A stretch of 64,000 nt of DNA from NCBI RefSeq assembly GCF_900106585.1, contig NZ_FNWH01000006.1, positions 496,001-560,000 of the forward strand. Reading direction: 5' to 3'. Of this stretch, positions 1 through 10,363 are shown piece after piece. The DNA comes from Acidaminococcus timonensis (lineage in GTDB: Bacteria > Bacillota > Negativicutes > Acidaminococcales > Acidaminococcaceae). Both the position numbers and the translations under genes were made by a program. The stretch's first letter is position 1. Every line of letters begins with the position of its first letter. The notes beneath the pieces were generated by a model that saw only the letters and a list, made by a program, of their open reading frames with translations, was not told the origin of the DNA and made no database searches.

Positions 1-1
1 C

Positions 2-397
2 GATGCCATCGTCACCGACCATGCACCCCATGCACCGGAAGAAAAAGATGTGGAGTTCCGATATGCACCCAACGGCTTCTGCGGCCTGGAAACCTCCGTG
101 GGTGTGGTCCTCACCGAGCTGTACCACACCGGTGCATTCACCCTCAATGAAATCGTGGATAAAATGAGCACCAGCCCGGCACGGATCATGAACCTGCCGG
201 CCGGCAGCCTGAAAGTTGGCAGCAATGCGGATGTGACCATCCTGGACCTGGACAGGGAATGGACGGTGGACTCCAGCAAATTCTATACCCGGGGGAAAGT
301 GACCCCCTTTAACGGCAAGCACTGCAAGGGTATGGCAGTGGCGACCATGGTCGATGGCCAGTTTGTGATGAAAGACGGTGTAGTATGCAAAAAGTAA
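2..397 (+). CDS. pyrC: dihydroorotase, C-terminal part (5' end outside window)
   Basis: Open from the window edge, so only the last ~131 residues are present. Dihydroorotase closes carbamoyl-aspartate to dihydroorotate in pyrimidine synthesis. The first visible residues read DAIVTDHAPHAPEEK, the family's signature around the catalytic Asp (DHAPH). The tail, with its NLPAGSLKVGSNADVTILDLD stretch split over a beta-sandwich, is typical of amidohydrolase C-termini. The stop codon lies inside the start of carA (13-bp overlap), which suggests translational coupling within one pyr operon. Identity is firm; the true start is upstream and unseen. Confidence 0.93.
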   Translation, partial: DAIVTDHAPHAPEEKDVEFRYAPNGFCGLETSVGVVLTELYHTGAFTLNEIVDKMSTSPARIMNLPAGSLKVGSNADVTILDLDREWTVDSSKFYTRGKVTPFNGKHCKGMAVATMVDGQFVMKDGVVCKK

Positions 398-1461
398 AAG
401 GCAAGTTGGTATTGAAAGATGGCAGCGTCTATGAAGGAACGCTGTACAGCACCCATAAAGCCGTAGGGGAAGTGGTCTTCACCACGGGCATGACGGGCTA
501 TCAGGAAACCCTGACGGACCCCTCCTTCTGCGGTCAGATCGTCATTTTCACCTATCCCCTGATCGGCAACTACGGCTGCAATGACCTGTTCTGTCAGAGC
601 GACCGGTGCTGCTACAAGGGATTGATCGTCAGCGAACTGTGCGATGAACCTTCCAGCTGGCGGGATGAAGGCACGGTACTGGATTTCCTGGAAAAGAACG
701 ACATCCCGGTGCTGACTGGGGTGGATACCCGGGCCATCACCCGCCGGATCCGGTCTTACGGTACCCTGCAGGGGGTGCTGGTACCGGCGGATACACCGGA
801 TGAGGAAGTGGAAAAACTGCTGGCCACCCCGGAAGAACATGACCAGGTGCAGCAGGTGACCACGAAGGAAGTCTACACCATGGGACCGGAGGACGCCCAA
901 TATTCGGTGGCCGTGCTGGACTACGGCGTGAAGCGTCACATCCTGGAATGCCTGGTGGAAAAGGGCTGCCGGCTCACCGTATTCCCGGCTGAAACCCCGG
1001 CCGAAGACGTGCTGGCCATCGATCCGGACGGCATCTTTTTGAGCAACGGCCCCGGCGATCCGGCGGACCTGACCATTGAAATCGAGAACATCAAAAAGAT
1101 GATCGGCAAGAAACCCATCTTCGGCATCTGCATGGGCCATCAGGTCATGGCACTGGCCAACGGCGCCAGGACCAAGAAGATGCTGTTCGGCCACCGGGGC
1201 ATCAACCAGCCGGTGCGGGACCTGGTGGATCACAAGATCTGCATCACCTCCCAGAACCACGGGTTCATGGTGGATGAGGATTCCCTGAAGGGCCTGCCCG
1301 TCGAAGTGATCAATCGTTCCCTGAACGACAATACCATCGAAGGGCTGCGCTACCTGAAGCATCCCACCTTTACCGTGCAGTACCATCCGGAAGCATCTCC
1401 GGGCCCCAGTGGCAACGGATACCTGTTTGACCGGTTCATCAAGATGATGGGAGGACACTGA
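385..1461 (+). CDS. carA: carbamoyl-phosphate synthase, small (glutaminase) subunit
   Basis: 358 residues, normal family length. It hydrolyses glutamine and channels ammonia to CarB for carbamoyl phosphate. The N-terminal CPSase domain carries [13 protein letters not shown] near residues 35-48. The C-terminal class I amidotransferase domain holds the nucleophile Cys249 in GICMGHQ and the catalytic His and Glu in YHPEASPGP near the C-terminus. The ATG overlaps the pyrC end, and carB begins 2 bp after the stop. Its position inside the pyr operon suggests that it serves pyrimidine synthesis; whether a second arginine-linked copy exists cannot be seen here. Confidence 0.97.
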   Translation: MQKVKGKLVLKDGSVYEGTLYSTHKAVGEVVFTTGMTGYQETLTDPSFCGQIVIFTYPLIGNYGCNDLFCQSDRCCYKGLIVSELCDEPSSWRDEGTVLDFLEKNDIPVLTGVDTRAITRRIRSYGTLQGVLVPADTPDEEVEKLLATPEEHDQVQQVTTKEVYTMGPEDAQYSVAVLDYGVKRHILECLVEKGCRLTVFPAETPAEDVLAIDPDGIFLSNGPGDPADLTIEIENIKKMIGKKPIFGICMGHQVMALANGARTKKMLFGHRGINQPVRDLVDHKICITSQNHGFMVDEDSLKGLPVEVINRSLNDNTIEGLRYLKHPTFTVQYHPEASPGPSGNGYLFDRFIKMMGGH

Positions 1462-1463
1462 TT

Positions 1464-4400
1464 ATGCCAAAGAAGGAAAATGTAAAGAAAGTCATGGTCA
1501 TTGGTTCCGGCCCGATCATCATCGGTCAGGCTGCGGAATTCGACTACAGCGGTACCCAGGCCTGCCGCGCCCTGAAGGAAGAAGGGCTGGAAGTGGTGCT
1601 GGTGAACTCCAACCCGGCCACCATCATGACCGATGTGCACATTGCTGACCGGGTCTATGTGGAACCCCTGGATGTGGAATTCCTGGAAGCCATCATCGCC
1701 AAGGAACGGCCGGATTCCCTGCTGGCCACCCTGGGCGGCCAGATCGGCCTGAACCTGGCCATCGAACTGGATAAAAAAGGCATCCTGAAGAAATACAACG
1801 TCCAGCTCCTGGGCACCCAGATCCCCAGCATCATGAAGGCGGAAGACCGGGAACTGTTCAAGGAAACCATGGAAAAACTCCATCAGCCCATTCCCCAGAG
1901 CACCATTGTGGAAAGTGTGGATGCGGCCAAGGAATTCGCCCAAAAGGTGGGCTTCCCCCTGATCGTGCGTCCGGCCTATACCCTGGGTGGTACCGGCGGC
2001 GGCATCGCCCACAACATGGATCAGCTGGATGACATCACCACCAAGGGGCTGATGTACTCCCTGATCGGTCAGGCCCTGATCGAACGGTCTGTGGCCGGCT
2101 GGAAAGAAATCGAATACGAAGTGGTGCGGGACCATGAGGACAACTGCATCACCGTCTGCAACATGGAAAACATCGACCCGGTGGGGGTACATACCGGTGA
2201 CTCCATCGTGGTGGCACCCTGCCAGACCCTGACGGACAGGGAAGTGCAGATGCTGCGTACCGCTGCCATCGACATCGTACGGGAACTGGGCGTGGAAGGC
2301 GCCTGCAACGTGCAGTATGCCCTGAACCCGGACAGCGAGGAATACATCGTCATCGAAGTGAACCCCCGTGTGAGCCGTTCTTCTGCCCTGGCTTCCAAAG
2401 CCACCGGTTACCCCATCGCCAAGGTGGCTGCCAAGATCGCTGCCGGTTATACCCTGGATGAAATCGAAAACGCCGTGACCCGGAAGACCTCCGCCTGCTT
2501 CGAACCCACCCTGGACTACTGCGTCATCAAGATCCCCCGCTGGCCCTTCGACAAATTCGTCAACGCCGACCATACCCTGGGTACCCAGATGAAGGCCACC
2601 GGCGAAGTGATGGCCATCGAACGGAACATCGAAGCCGGGCTGCTGAAGGCTGTCCGCTGCCTGGAAATCGGTCTGATCCATATGGATCTGCCGGAACTGC
2701 ATAAACTGACCGACCAGGAAGTGTTCGACAAAGTCCGCAAGGTGGACGACGAACGGCTCTTCACCATTGCCGAAGCCTTCCGGAGAGGCATGACGGTGGA
2801 CCAGGCCCACGCCATCACCAAGATCGATGAATTCTTCCTGCGGAAGATCCGGCACATCGTGGAACTGGAAACCCGGCTGAAGAGCGAAGAATTGACGCCG
2901 GAACTGATGGGTGAAGTGAAGAAGCGCGGGTTCGCCGACGAGACCATCGGCCGTCTGGTGGGGAAGACCGGCCTGGAAATCCGGGCCATCCGGAAAGAAA
3001 TGGGTATTACCCCGGTGTACAAGATGGTGGATACCTGTGCCGCCGAATTCGATGCGGAAACTCCGTACTACTATTCCACCTATGGTGTGGAAGACGAAGT
3101 GGAGGACACCGACAGGAAAAAGGTCATGGTGCTGGGTTCCGGCCCCATCCGGATCGGCCAGGGCGTGGAGTTCGACTACTGCTCCGTACACTCTGTATGG
3201 GCCCTGAAGGATCTGGGATACGAAACCATCATCGTGAACAACAACCCGGAAACCGTTTCCACTGACTTCGATACGGCTGACCGTCTGTACTTCGAACCCC
3301 TGACCCTGGAAGATGTGCTGAACGTGATCGACCGGGAAAAACCGGAAGGGGTCATCGTGCAGTTCGGCGGCCAGACTGCCATCAACCTGGCAGGCCCGCT
3401 CCATGCCTGCGGTGTGAAGATCCTGGGCAGCTCCGTGGACAGCATCGACCGGGCAGAAGACCGGGAGCGGTTCGATGAACTGCTGACCCAGGTGGGCATC
3501 CCCCGTCCCAAAGGCCATACGGTATTCGACATCGACGGCGCCCTGAAAGCTGCCAACGATGTGGGCTACCCTGTAATGGTACGTCCTTCCTATGTACTGG
3601 GCGGACGGGCCATGGAAATCGTCTACAACGATGAAGAATTGAAATATTATATGAACAATGCCGTGAAGGCTTCCCACGAACACCCTGTCCTGGTGGACCA
3701 TTATCTGATGGGCACCGAAGTGGAAGTGGATGCCATCTGCGACGGCAAAGAGGTGCTGATGCCGGGCATCATGGAACACATCGAACGGGCCGGGGTCCAC
3801 TCCGGCGACTCCATCGCCGTGTATCCGCCCCGCACCCTCAGCGAAAATGTGATCGAACAGATCGTGGATTACACCAACAAGCTGGCCCTGGGCCTGGAAG
3901 TCCACGGCATGATCAACATCCAGTACATCGTTCGGGACGAAAAACTGTATGTGATCGAAGTGAACCCCCGGAGCAGCCGTACAGTACCGTTCCTGAGCAA
4001 GGTCACCGGCGTTTCCATGGTGGATGTGGCCACCAAGTGTGCCATGGGCGTTTCCCTGAAGGAACAGGGCTTCGAACCGGGCCTGAAACTGTTCCCGGAT
4101 TACTACGCCGTCAAGGCACCGGTGTTCAGCTTCAACAAGATGACCGATGTGGATATCACCCTGGGGCCGGAAATGAAATCCACCGGCGAAGTGATGTGCA
4201 TCGACCCGCAATTCCCCAGAGCGCTGTATAAGGCCTTCATCGCTGCCGGTACCCATATCCCCAAGAGCGGCGCCATCCTGATCACCGTGGCGGACCAGGA
4301 CAAGGAAGAAGTGGTGCCCATCGCCGAAGGGTTCGAAGACCTGGGCTATGAACTGGTGGCCACTGCGGGAACCGCCAAATTCCTGGAAAGCAAGGGCATC

Positions 4401-4670
4401 CATGTGGGCCGGGTGGAAAAGGCCAGTGCCGGTACCCCCAACCTGCTGGACGACATCAAGGAAGGCCGGATCTGCATGGTGATCAATACCCTGACCCACG
4501 GCAGCGATGCCACCAGAGACGGGTTTAAGATCCGCCGTTCTACGGTGGAACACGCCATCCCCTGCCTGACCAGCCTGGATACGGCCCGGGCCCTGGGAAA
4601 GGCCATCGGGGCCATGCGGCGTCGTCACGTGGTGAGCGTGGTGGCTCTGCAGGATCTGAAATCGGAGTAA
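1464..4670 (+). CDS. carB: carbamoyl-phosphate synthase, large subunit
   Basis: 1068 residues, full length. It makes carbamoyl phosphate from bicarbonate, ammonia and two ATP. Two homologous halves are visible: each begins with a VMV(I/L)GSGPI(I/R)IGQ type segment (residues ~10 and ~553) and contains an ATP-grasp domain with an (E)VNPR(V/S)SR motif (residues ~299 and ~834). The last ~130 residues form the MGS-like allosteric domain ([18 protein letters not shown]). ATG follows carA by 2 bp and pyrK starts 3 bp after the stop. No frameshift or missing motif was seen. Confidence 0.98.
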   Translation: MPKKENVKKVMVIGSGPIIIGQAAEFDYSGTQACRALKEEGLEVVLVNSNPATIMTDVHIADRVYVEPLDVEFLEAIIAKERPDSLLATLGGQIGLNLAIELDKKGILKKYNVQLLGTQIPSIMKAEDRELFKETMEKLHQPIPQSTIVESVDAAKEFAQKVGFPLIVRPAYTLGGTGGGIAHNMDQLDDITTKGLMYSLIGQALIERSVAGWKEIEYEVVRDHEDNCITVCNMENIDPVGVHTGDSIVVAPCQTLTDREVQMLRTAAIDIVRELGVEGACNVQYALNPDSEEYIVIEVNPRVSRSSALASKATGYPIAKVAAKIAAGYTLDEIENAVTRKTSACFEPTLDYCVIKIPRWPFDKFVNADHTLGTQMKATGEVMAIERNIEAGLLKAVRCLEIGLIHMDLPELHKLTDQEVFDKVRKVDDERLFTIAEAFRRGMTVDQAHAITKIDEFFLRKIRHIVELETRLKSEELTPELMGEVKKRGFADETIGRLVGKTGLEIRAIRKEMGITPVYKMVDTCAAEFDAETPYYYSTYGVEDEVEDTDRKKVMVLGSGPIRIGQGVEFDYCSVHSVWALKDLGYETIIVNNNPETVSTDFDTADRLYFEPLTLEDVLNVIDREKPEGVIVQFGGQTAINLAGPLHACGVKILGSSVDSIDRAEDRERFDELLTQVGIPRPKGHTVFDIDGALKAANDVGYPVMVRPSYVLGGRAMEIVYNDEELKYYMNNAVKASHEHPVLVDHYLMGTEVEVDAICDGKEVLMPGIMEHIERAGVHSGDSIAVYPPRTLSENVIEQIVDYTNKLALGLEVHGMINIQYIVRDEKLYVIEVNPRSSRTVPFLSKVTGVSMVDVATKCAMGVSLKEQGFEPGLKLFPDYYAVKAPVFSFNKMTDVDITLGPEMKSTGEVMCIDPQFPRALYKAFIAAGTHIPKSGAILITVADQDKEEVVPIAEGFEDLGYELVATAGTAKFLESKGIHVGRVEKASAGTPNLLDDIKEGRICMVINTLTHGSDATRDGFKIRRSTVEHAIPCLTSLDTARALGKAIGAMRRRHVVSVVALQDLKSE

Positions 4671-4673
4671 ATT

Positions 4674-5444
4674 ATGACTGCTGTATTTGAAAGCGGCACC
4701 GTGGTGGCCCAGGAAACCCTGAGCCATGACATCCGCCGCATGGAAATCCACCTGCCGAAAGTGGCGCAGACGGCCCAGCCGGGCCAGTTCGTCACCGTGC
4801 GGGTGAACCACCTCCACGAACCCCTGCTGCGCCGGCCTTTTGGTGTGGCAGGCGTGGACGTGGAAAAGGGGAATTTTTCCCTGATTTACCGGGTGGTGGG
4901 GGAAACCACCCAACTGATGGAAAACCTGGAACCGGGTGCGGAAATCAGTGTGGTGGGGCCTCTGGGCCACGGCTTCGACCTGAGTGCCAGACACGGCCTC
5001 CTGGTGGGAGGCGGCGTGGGCCTGGCTCCCCTGCACTTCCTGGCTCAGGCAGACCCGGGCCACAACATGGAAGTGATCGTGGGCGGCCGGACGAAAGCCG
5101 AAGTTTTCTGGTCCGAGCTGTTCAGGGACAAGACGGCCCGCCAGTATGAAACCACCGATGATGGTTCCTATGGAGTGAAAGGCACCGTGAACGCCGTGCT
5201 GCCGGACCTGTTGAAAACCGGTCAGTACGACTGTGTGTACGTGTGCGGTCCTTCTCCCATGATGAAGGCCGTGGTGGAAGTGGTGAAAACCTACGGGGTA
5301 CCCTGCCAGGTTTCCCTGGAAAAATACATGGGCTGCGGCCTGGGCGCCTGCCTGTCCTGTTCCTGTGAAGGCCGGGGCGGCAAGCGGATGAAGATCTGCA
5401 AGGACGGCCCGGTATTCTGGAGTCAGGAGGTCGTAGAATGGTAA
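4674..5444 (+). CDS. pyrK: dihydroorotate dehydrogenase electron-transfer subunit
   Basis: 256 residues. The FAD and [2Fe-2S] subunit passes electrons from class 1B dihydroorotate dehydrogenase (PyrD) to NAD+. The N-terminal ferredoxin-reductase-like FAD-binding barrel contains RRPFGVAG; a nucleotide-binding GGGVGLAPL segment follows near residue 105. The C-terminal cysteine cluster [11 protein letters not shown] plus a later Cys in [10 protein letters not shown] is the iron-sulfur site typical of PyrK. The gene overlaps pyrD by 7 bp, as expected for a heteromeric enzyme made from one transcript. Confidence 0.96.
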   Translation: MTAVFESGTVVAQETLSHDIRRMEIHLPKVAQTAQPGQFVTVRVNHLHEPLLRRPFGVAGVDVEKGNFSLIYRVVGETTQLMENLEPGAEISVVGPLGHGFDLSARHGLLVGGGVGLAPLHFLAQADPGHNMEVIVGGRTKAEVFWSELFRDKTARQYETTDDGSYGVKGTVNAVLPDLLKTGQYDCVYVCGPSPMMKAVVEVVKTYGVPCQVSLEKYMGCGLGACLSCSCEGRGGKRMKICKDGPVFWSQEVVEW

Positions 5445-6376
5445 AACCCTATGAAGATCCGCGTCTGGCGGTGAATCTGGCCGGGATCCCCATGAAGACC
5501 CCGGTGACCACTGCCTCCGGTACCTTCGGATTCGGACTGGAGTTCACCGATTTCCTGGATCTGGACCATATCGGCGCCATCACCGTCAAGGGGACCACCC
5601 TGAAGCCCCGGCCCGGCAACAAGGGCCAGCGGCTGGTGGAGACTCCGGCCGGAGTATTGAACTGCGTGGGCCTGGAGAATCCCGGGGTGGAATTCTTCCT
5701 GAAGGAAACCCTGCCCCATCTGCGGAAAGTGACCCGCACCCCGGTGATCGTCAACATCGACGGAGACAGCGCCGAGGAATACGGCAAACTCGCCGAGCTG
5801 CTGGACGTGGACGGCGTGGACGCCATCGAGCTGAACATTTCCTGTCCCAACGTGGCCCAGGGCGGCCTGGCCTTTGGGACGGACTGCCACGAAGCCGGCA
5901 AGGTGGTGCAGGCGGCCAGGGCCCATACCCACAAGCCGGTGATCACCAAACTGTCCCCCAATGTGACGGACATTACGGAGATCGCCCGGGCCGTGGAAGC
6001 AGCCGGTACCGATGCCATCAGCCTGATCAACACCCTGGTGGGCATGAAGATCGATATCCAGAAACGGCGTCCGGTACTGGGCAATGTGGTGGGTGGTCTT
6101 TCGGGCCCTGCCGTGCGGCCGGTGGCCGTGCGCATGGTGTACCAGGTGGCCCAGGCCGTAAAGGTGCCCCTGGTGGGCATGGGCGGCATCAGCTGCTGGC
6201 AGGATGCCATCGAGTTCATCCTGGCCGGGGCTACGGCTGTGGCTGTGGGGACCTGCAACTTTACCCGGCCCGACCTGGCCGAGCAGATCAGCTTCGGCAT
6301 CCAGCAGTATCTGGACGAAAATGGCGTAAAGAGCCTGGACGAACTGCGGGGGCAGGCCCTGCCCCGGAAAGCCTGA
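5438..6376 (+). CDS. pyrD: dihydroorotate dehydrogenase, class 1B catalytic subunit
   Basis: 312 residues, a flavin (FMN) TIM-barrel enzyme that oxidises dihydroorotate to orotate with PyrK. The catalytic-loop cysteine typical of class 1 enzymes is in [13 protein letters not shown]; late phosphate-binding glycine motifs are [11 protein letters not shown] and the GATAVAVGT segment. The pairing with pyrK directly upstream supports class 1B (NAD-linked, cytosolic) rather than a membrane class 2 enzyme. An AGGAGG-like site just before the next gene (6377-6382) serves pyrF, 9 bp downstream. Confidence 0.97.
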   Translation: MVKPYEDPRLAVNLAGIPMKTPVTTASGTFGFGLEFTDFLDLDHIGAITVKGTTLKPRPGNKGQRLVETPAGVLNCVGLENPGVEFFLKETLPHLRKVTRTPVIVNIDGDSAEEYGKLAELLDVDGVDAIELNISCPNVAQGGLAFGTDCHEAGKVVQAARAHTHKPVITKLSPNVTDITEIARAVEAAGTDAISLINTLVGMKIDIQKRRPVLGNVVGGLSGPAVRPVAVRMVYQVAQAVKVPLVGMGGISCWQDAIEFILAGATAVAVGTCNFTRPDLAEQISFGIQQYLDENGVKSLDELRGQALPRKA

Positions 6377-6385
6377 GGAGGCAGC

Positions 6386-7111
6386 ATGGACGTAAGAGAC
6401 AGACTGATCACGGCCCTGGATTACCCCACCTTTGACCAGGCAAAAGCCCTGGTGGAGGAACTGGGAGATGCCGTGACCTTTTATAAGGTAGGGATGGAAC
6501 TGTTCTACGGCGCAGGCCCGGACATCATCCGCTATCTGAAAGACAGAAATAAAAAAGTGTTCCTGGATCTGAAACTCCAGGACATCCCCAATACGGTGGC
6601 CCACAGCCTGGCAGTACTGACCCGGCTGGGCGCCGACATCATGAACGTGCACGCCGTTGGCGGGCCCCGGATGATGGCTGAAGGGATGAAAGCCGTGAAG
6701 GAAGCAGCCGGGGAACTGGGCAGACCTGCTCCCAAACTGATTGCCGTCACGGTGCTCACCAGCATGGATGAGGCCCAGTGGAAACCCCTGAACTATGCCA
6801 AAACCATCGGGGAAGAGGTGCTGGATCTGGCAGCCCTGACGAAGGAAAGCGGCCTGGACGGGGTGGTTGCCTCTCCCAGAGAAGCGGCCGGCATCCGGCA
6901 GCGCTGCGGGAAAGACTTCCTGATCGTGACGCCGGGGGTGCGTCCAGCCTGGGCGGCCACCAATGACCAGAGCCGGATCGCCACTCCGGCTGCGGCCATT
7001 GCCAGCGGTTCCACCCATCTGGTGGTGGGCCGGCCCATTACCAAAGCCGAGGATAAACAGGAAGCCGTACGGAAGATCCTGGAAGAAATGGAAGGAGCCT
7101 GGAAAGAATGA
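6386..7111 (+). CDS. pyrF: orotidine 5'-phosphate decarboxylase
   Basis: 241 residues; converts OMP to UMP, the last step of the pathway. The N-terminal RLITALDYPTF strand and the catalytic FLDLKLQDIPNTV segment (Lys and Asp residues of the active site) near residue 58 are diagnostic. TPGVRP near residue 180 and VVGRPIT near residue 215 bind the phosphate. The start has a strong GAGGAGG site 5 to 10 bp upstream. It overlaps pyrE by 4 bp (ATGA), indicating coupled translation. Confidence 0.97.
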   Translation: MDVRDRLITALDYPTFDQAKALVEELGDAVTFYKVGMELFYGAGPDIIRYLKDRNKKVFLDLKLQDIPNTVAHSLAVLTRLGADIMNVHAVGGPRMMAEGMKAVKEAAGELGRPAPKLIAVTVLTSMDEAQWKPLNYAKTIGEEVLDLAALTKESGLDGVVASPREAAGIRQRCGKDFLIVTPGVRPAWAATNDQSRIATPAAAIASGSTHLVVGRPITKAEDKQEAVRKILEEMEGAWKE

Positions 7112-7680
7112 ACGAAAATACCGTTTTGCATATGCTGGAAGAAACCAACGCCGTGATGCACGGCCATTTTCTGCTGACCAGCGGCCTGCACAGCCCGCTG
7201 TATGTGGAAAAATTCAATGTGCTGCAGCATCCCCGCTACACGGAAGCCCTGTGCAAGGAAATCGCTGCCCGGTTCATCAACGACAACGTGGAACTGGTGG
7301 TAGGGCCCATGACCGGCGGCATCCTGCTGGCCTATGAAGTGGCCAAGAACCTGGGGACCAGATTCTTCTTCACCGAACGGGTGAACGGGAAGATGACCTT
7401 CAAACGTGGTTTTGCCATCAAACCGGGCACCCGGGTCCTGGTGGTGGAAGACATCGTGACCACCGGCGGCAGTGTACGGGAAGTGCTGGACGTGGTGAAG
7501 AGCGAAGGTGGCGTGCCTGTGGGCGTAGGCTATCTGGTGGACCGGAGCGGCGGCAAAGTGGACTTCGGTGTGCGGATGGAACCGCTGCTGCGCCTGGACG
7601 TGGAAGCCTACAAACCGGAAGAGTGCCCCCTGTGCCAAAAAGGCGAACCTTTGACCCAGCGCGGCCGGACCGGGAAATAA
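7108..7680 (+). CDS. pyrE: orotate phosphoribosyltransferase
   Basis: 190 residues; joins orotate and PRPP to make OMP. The PRPP-binding motif VLVVEDIVTTGGSV lies around residues 111-124, and the substrate hood region has TSGLHSPLYVEKFNVL. The short C-terminal tail with CPLCQKGEP contains a CxxC pair, as seen in some orotate phosphoribosyltransferases of the thermus-like branch; its role is unknown to me. It is the last gene of the operon and is followed by a terminator. Confidence 0.96.
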   Translation: MNENTVLHMLEETNAVMHGHFLLTSGLHSPLYVEKFNVLQHPRYTEALCKEIAARFINDNVELVVGPMTGGILLAYEVAKNLGTRFFFTERVNGKMTFKRGFAIKPGTRVLVVEDIVTTGGSVREVLDVVKSEGGVPVGVGYLVDRSGGKVDFGVRMEPLLRLDVEAYKPEECPLCQKGEPLTQRGRTGK

Positions 7681-7687
7681 AAAATGA

Positions 7688-7734
7688 GGTGTGAAAAATA
7701 CGTTTCACACCCCGTCACTAGTCACTAGTCACTA
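7688..7734. repeat. hairpin plus three tandem GTCACTA heptamers
   Basis: A perfect 9-bp stem (GGTGTGAAA, 7688-7696, with TTTCACACC, 7703-7711) follows pyrE without a T-run. It is followed at once by GTCACTA three times in a row (7714-7734). Related CACTGG/CTAGT motifs also occur in the gap before murD. The function is unknown; this may be an inactive terminator plus intergenic repeat material. Confidence 0.6.
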
Positions 7735-7764
7735 GCCGATGGAAGCCAGCTGACGCTAGCGAAA

Positions 7765-7802
7765 AAAAGACGCTGTGAAAAATTTCCCACAGCGTCTTTT
7801 TT
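7765..7802. terminator. bidirectional terminator between pyrE and the DUF1858 gene
   Basis: Stem GACGCTGTG (7769-7777) pairs with CACAGCGTC (7788-7796). It is flanked by an A-run on the left and a T-run on the right, so it can end transcription from both sides. It sits between two convergent genes. Confidence 0.9.
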
Positions 7803-7807
7803 ATGCC

Positions 7808-8038
7808 TTATTTTGCTTCTTTTTTGTCGTCGCCTTCCACTTCAGCGATGCAGTCGTTGATGTCGGCGATCAGGGCATCCACGTCGATCCCATGAGCAGC
7901 GGCACCCTGGCCGATGGTTTCGAAGTTGGCAGCCATGCAGCCGATGCAGCCCAGGCCGTATTGCATGAAGATGTTGACGATTTCAGGGTGCATCTGCACC
8001 GTACCGATAATGCTGGAATCAGCAGTAACCTTTTCCAT
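7808..8038 (-). CDS. small DUF1858 / disulfide redox domain protein
   Basis: 76 residues. The protein matches the pattern of the DUF1858 or hybrid-cluster-protein-associated redox disulfide domain: an N-terminal VTADSSI...TVQMHPEIVNIFMQYG segment followed by GLGCIGCMAA with a CxxC pair (residues 30-33), then a helical acidic tail. The exact biochemical role of this family is not established; a thiol redox or metal-related function is usually proposed. The start has a strong AGGAGG site on the minus strand (8043-8048). An extended -10 (TGCTATAAT) reads on the minus strand at 8077-8085. It is convergent with the pyr operon and probably monocistronic. Confidence 0.85.
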   Translation of the reverse strand: MEKVTADSSIIGTVQMHPEIVNIFMQYGLGCIGCMAANFETIGQGAAAHGIDVDALIADINDCIAEVEGDDKKEAK

Positions 8039-8217
8039 CTGAATCCTCCTCGATTACATTTAAGTTTGTATGATTCATTATAGCATAGGTTGTCAAGGAT
8101 AGAAAGGGAAAAATCGCTGGGCCCAGGGGAACGGGTGTCTCTCAGGAGAGGCGAGTCCCAGGGGCTGACAGGGGGGTGTCCCCACTGTGTCTTTACTCTG
8201 ACATGACCGGTTTTGTA

Positions 8218-8291
8218 TTGCTTTTTCCCTTAAAACATTCTATAATGTTGAAAAGTGGGGAAAAGTGGTGGATTTTTGCGCGAAAGTGGGG
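8218..8291 (+). promoter_or_regulatory. mraZ promoter with three MraZ-box-like repeats
   Basis: TTGCTT (8218-8223), a 17-bp spacer and TATAAT (8241-8246) form a near-consensus promoter. Directly after it lie AAAGTGGGG (8252-8260), AAAGTGGTG (8262-8270) and AAAGTGGGG (8283-8291). MraZ proteins are known to bind tandem AAAGTG(G/T) or TGGG-type repeats at their own promoter, with ~10-bp phasing; the first two boxes here are 10 bp apart and the third is 21 bp further on. Autoregulation of the dcw cluster by MraZ is therefore inferred. Confidence 0.85.
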
Positions 8292-8299
8292 TGACGGTC

Positions 8300-8725
8300 A
8301 TGTTGATGGGAGAATTCGAACATGCTCTGGACAGCAAGGGCCGTCTGTTCGTCCCGGCCAAAATGAGGGAGAACCTGGGCGCATCTTTTGTTGTGACCAA
8401 AGGTGTGGACGGGTGCCTGGACGTATATCCCATGGAAGCCTGGGAGAAGCTGAAGAACAGCTTCGCCGAAAAAATGATGCCCAAACACAAAATGCGGGAC
8501 GTTTCCCGGTTCATTTTCGGGGGCGCCTGCGAAGTGGAGCCCGACAAGCAGGGCCGCATCCTGCTGCCGGCCAACCTGCGTACCTATGCCCAGATCAAAG
8601 AGACCGCTCTGATCGTGGGAGTGGGGAACAAAGCCGAAATCTGGGATGCAAAACGCTATGCGGAATACACCAAGGCGGTGGAAGCCGATGTGGCGGATAT
8701 GATCGAAGAACTGGAATTTGAGTGA
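8300..8725 (+). CDS. mraZ: transcriptional regulator MraZ
   Basis: 141 residues from the ATG at 8300. MraZ is an AbrB-fold, ring-forming DNA-binding regulator at the head of the dcw cluster. Two SpoVT/AbrB repeats are visible: [20 protein letters not shown] near the N-terminus and [18 protein letters not shown] near residue 78, each with the DxKGR(L/I) signature. An in-frame ATG at 8255 exists but lies at the expected transcription start and within the MraZ boxes, so the ATG after GTGGGG (8286-8291) is preferred. rsmH follows. Confidence 0.95.
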   Translation: MLMGEFEHALDSKGRLFVPAKMRENLGASFVVTKGVDGCLDVYPMEAWEKLKNSFAEKMMPKHKMRDVSRFIFGGACEVEPDKQGRILLPANLRTYAQIKETALIVGVGNKAEIWDAKRYAEYTKAVEADVADMIEELEFE

Positions 8726-8763
8726 GGGCATGGCTCTCCTGTCTCATAGAACGGGGAATTACC

Positions 8764-9693
8764 ATGGAATTTGTCCATAAAAGTGTATTATTAGAAGAAA
8801 GTGTCCAGTGGGTGGTCACGGATCCAAAGGGGATCTATGTGGACTGCACCCTGGGGGGAGCCGGTCATTCCCATCGGATCACCCAGCTGCTGGATCCGGA
8901 AGGCATGCTCATCGGGATCGATCAGGATGAGGATGCCATTTGTGCTGCCACGGAACGGCTGAAAGACGCCCGGTGCCAGGTGAAGATCGTCCACAACAAC
9001 TTCCGGAACCTGGAAACCATTCTCCGGGACCTGGGCATCGACCAGGTGGACGGGATCCTGTTCGACCTGGGGGTCTCTTCCTACCAGCTGGATACTCCGG
9101 AACGGGGGTTCTCCTATATGCATGACGGGCCCCTGGACATGCGGATGGACCAGGAGGCTGCCTTCACGGCGGCCGATGTGGTGAACCGGTATAAAGAAGA
9201 GGACCTGGCCAGTTTGATCTACAAGTATGGCGAAGAGCGCTGGAGCAAACGGATCGCCCAGTTCATCGTGGCAGCCCGGAAGGAACATCCCATTGCCACC
9301 ACTGGAGAACTGGTCCACATCATCAAGGCGGCCATCCCCAAAGGGGCCCGTCAGGACGGACCCCATCCGGCCAAGCGGACGTTCCAGGCCATCCGCATCG
9401 AAGTGAACGACGAGCTGAAGATCCTGGACGCCACTATGGAAACGGCGGTGCACCACCTGAAAAGCGGCGGTCACATCGGCGTGATTACCTTCCACAGCCT
9501 GGAGGACCGGATCATCAAACGGGCTTTCAAACGGCTGCAGCGGGGCTGCATCTGCCCGCCGGAACTGCCCGTGTGTGTGTGCGGACGGAAACCGGAACTG
9601 AAGAAACTGAAGGAATTCACCCCCTCCCCGGCGGAACTGGAAGAAAACCCCCGGGCCCGCAGTGCCAGATTACGGGGTGCCGTGAAGATATAA
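8764..9693 (+). CDS. rsmH: 16S rRNA (cytosine-1402 N4) methyltransferase
   Basis: 309 residues from the ATG at 8764, where [17 protein letters not shown] is the normal N-terminus; an in-frame ATG 42 bp upstream would add an unusual extension. The SAM-binding motif is [11 protein letters not shown] (residues ~23-33). The family motifs [31 protein letters not shown] and the terminal [11 protein letters not shown] are all present. The enzyme modifies C1402 of 16S rRNA in the decoding centre. It is the second gene of the dcw cluster. Confidence 0.97.
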   Translation: MEFVHKSVLLEESVQWVVTDPKGIYVDCTLGGAGHSHRITQLLDPEGMLIGIDQDEDAICAATERLKDARCQVKIVHNNFRNLETILRDLGIDQVDGILFDLGVSSYQLDTPERGFSYMHDGPLDMRMDQEAAFTAADVVNRYKEEDLASLIYKYGEERWSKRIAQFIVAARKEHPIATTGELVHIIKAAIPKGARQDGPHPAKRTFQAIRIEVNDELKILDATMETAVHHLKSGGHIGVITFHSLEDRIIKRAFKRLQRGCICPPELPVCVCGRKPELKKLKEFTPSPAELEENPRARSARLRGAVKI

Positions 9694-9783
9694 TGGCCTT
9701 GCCCGGACGGCTGTGAAAGCAGAAGCCGGGTCCCGTGGAAAAGGGCGGGAACGAAGAAGAAACAATACTGAAGGAGACGCATC

Positions 9784-10197
9784 ATGGTGAACAGAAAAAC
9801 TGGTCGACCGATGGTTTGGCCGTCTCATAGATACTATACAGAAGGTTCTGCCGCCGTGCAGGAAGAGGAAGCTCCGGCTCCCTCCCGGACGCGGCAGCGG
9901 AAGGCGGCACCGAAAAAAGCCGTGGTAAGGAAAAATATTGTGCTGCGACGGGTTGCATTTTTTGCCGGTTTGGTATTATCATTAGTATTCGTAAATGTGG
10001 CCCTGAGCGAATTGTACTTTACCCGTTCCCAGGCCCTGGTAAAGCTGAAGGGCGTGGAAGCCCAGCAGCTGGATGAGAACGAAACTTTGAAAATCGACGT
10101 GGAACGGCTGCGGAGCCCGGAACGGATCACCAGCATCGCCAAGAAAAAACTGGGCATGCAGACAGCCCGGAGCAATATTTACGTAAGAGAGAATTAG
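9784..10197 (+). CDS. ftsL: FtsL-like cell division protein
   Basis: 137 residues. It has a basic, Ala/Pro-rich N-terminal cytoplasmic tail and one transmembrane segment (about residues 58-75, VAFFAGLVLSLVFVNVAL). After that comes a short periplasmic coiled coil (LKGVEAQQLDENETLKID) and the conserved SPERITSIAKKKLGM ending. This matches FtsL/septum-formation-initiator proteins, which work with FtsQ/DivIB and DivIC to recruit septal wall synthases. Position after rsmH is canonical. An AAGGAGA site precedes the start. The usual next gene, ftsI/spoVD, is absent. Confidence 0.85.
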   Translation: MVNRKTGRPMVWPSHRYYTEGSAAVQEEEAPAPSRTRQRKAAPKKAVVRKNIVLRRVAFFAGLVLSLVFVNVALSELYFTRSQALVKLKGVEAQQLDENETLKIDVERLRSPERITSIAKKKLGMQTARSNIYVREN

Positions 10198-10208
10198 AAC
10201 GTCATACG

Positions 10209-10332
10209 TGTCCTTCCCTGAACAGGGAGGGGGAACGGCCCAATGGGCTGGCGGAGGGGTCCGGCATCGGACGCAGGACTTGAATCGGGTGTGGCTCCCT
10301 GCCGGCGGTTCCTTTCCTCTTTCAGAAGGACA
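10209..10332. repeat. MITE-like intergenic element, copy 1
   Basis: About 124 bp bounded by inverted ends: TGTCCTTCCCTG at the left and TCAGAAGGACA at the right. The interior has AGGGAGGGGGA and a C/G-rich palindrome (GCCCAATGGGC). A second copy with the same ends and layout lies at 23661-23790. It has no coding capacity. It fills the gap between ftsL and murE, where ftsI/spoVD is usually found in related dcw clusters. Confidence 0.75.
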
Positions 10333-10363
10333 CAGAAGTATGGTGTGAGAATGGGGGATGGAC

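Noticed and set aside
1350-5063. Very long open frame on the minus strand opposite carB and pyrK.
   Set aside because: It mirrors codon bias of the real + strand genes, is His/Gln/Asp/Phe-rich low-complexity in style, and has no ribosome-binding site or family features. The same applies to the long minus frames opposite pyrD, murF, murC, purD, guaB and pheT.
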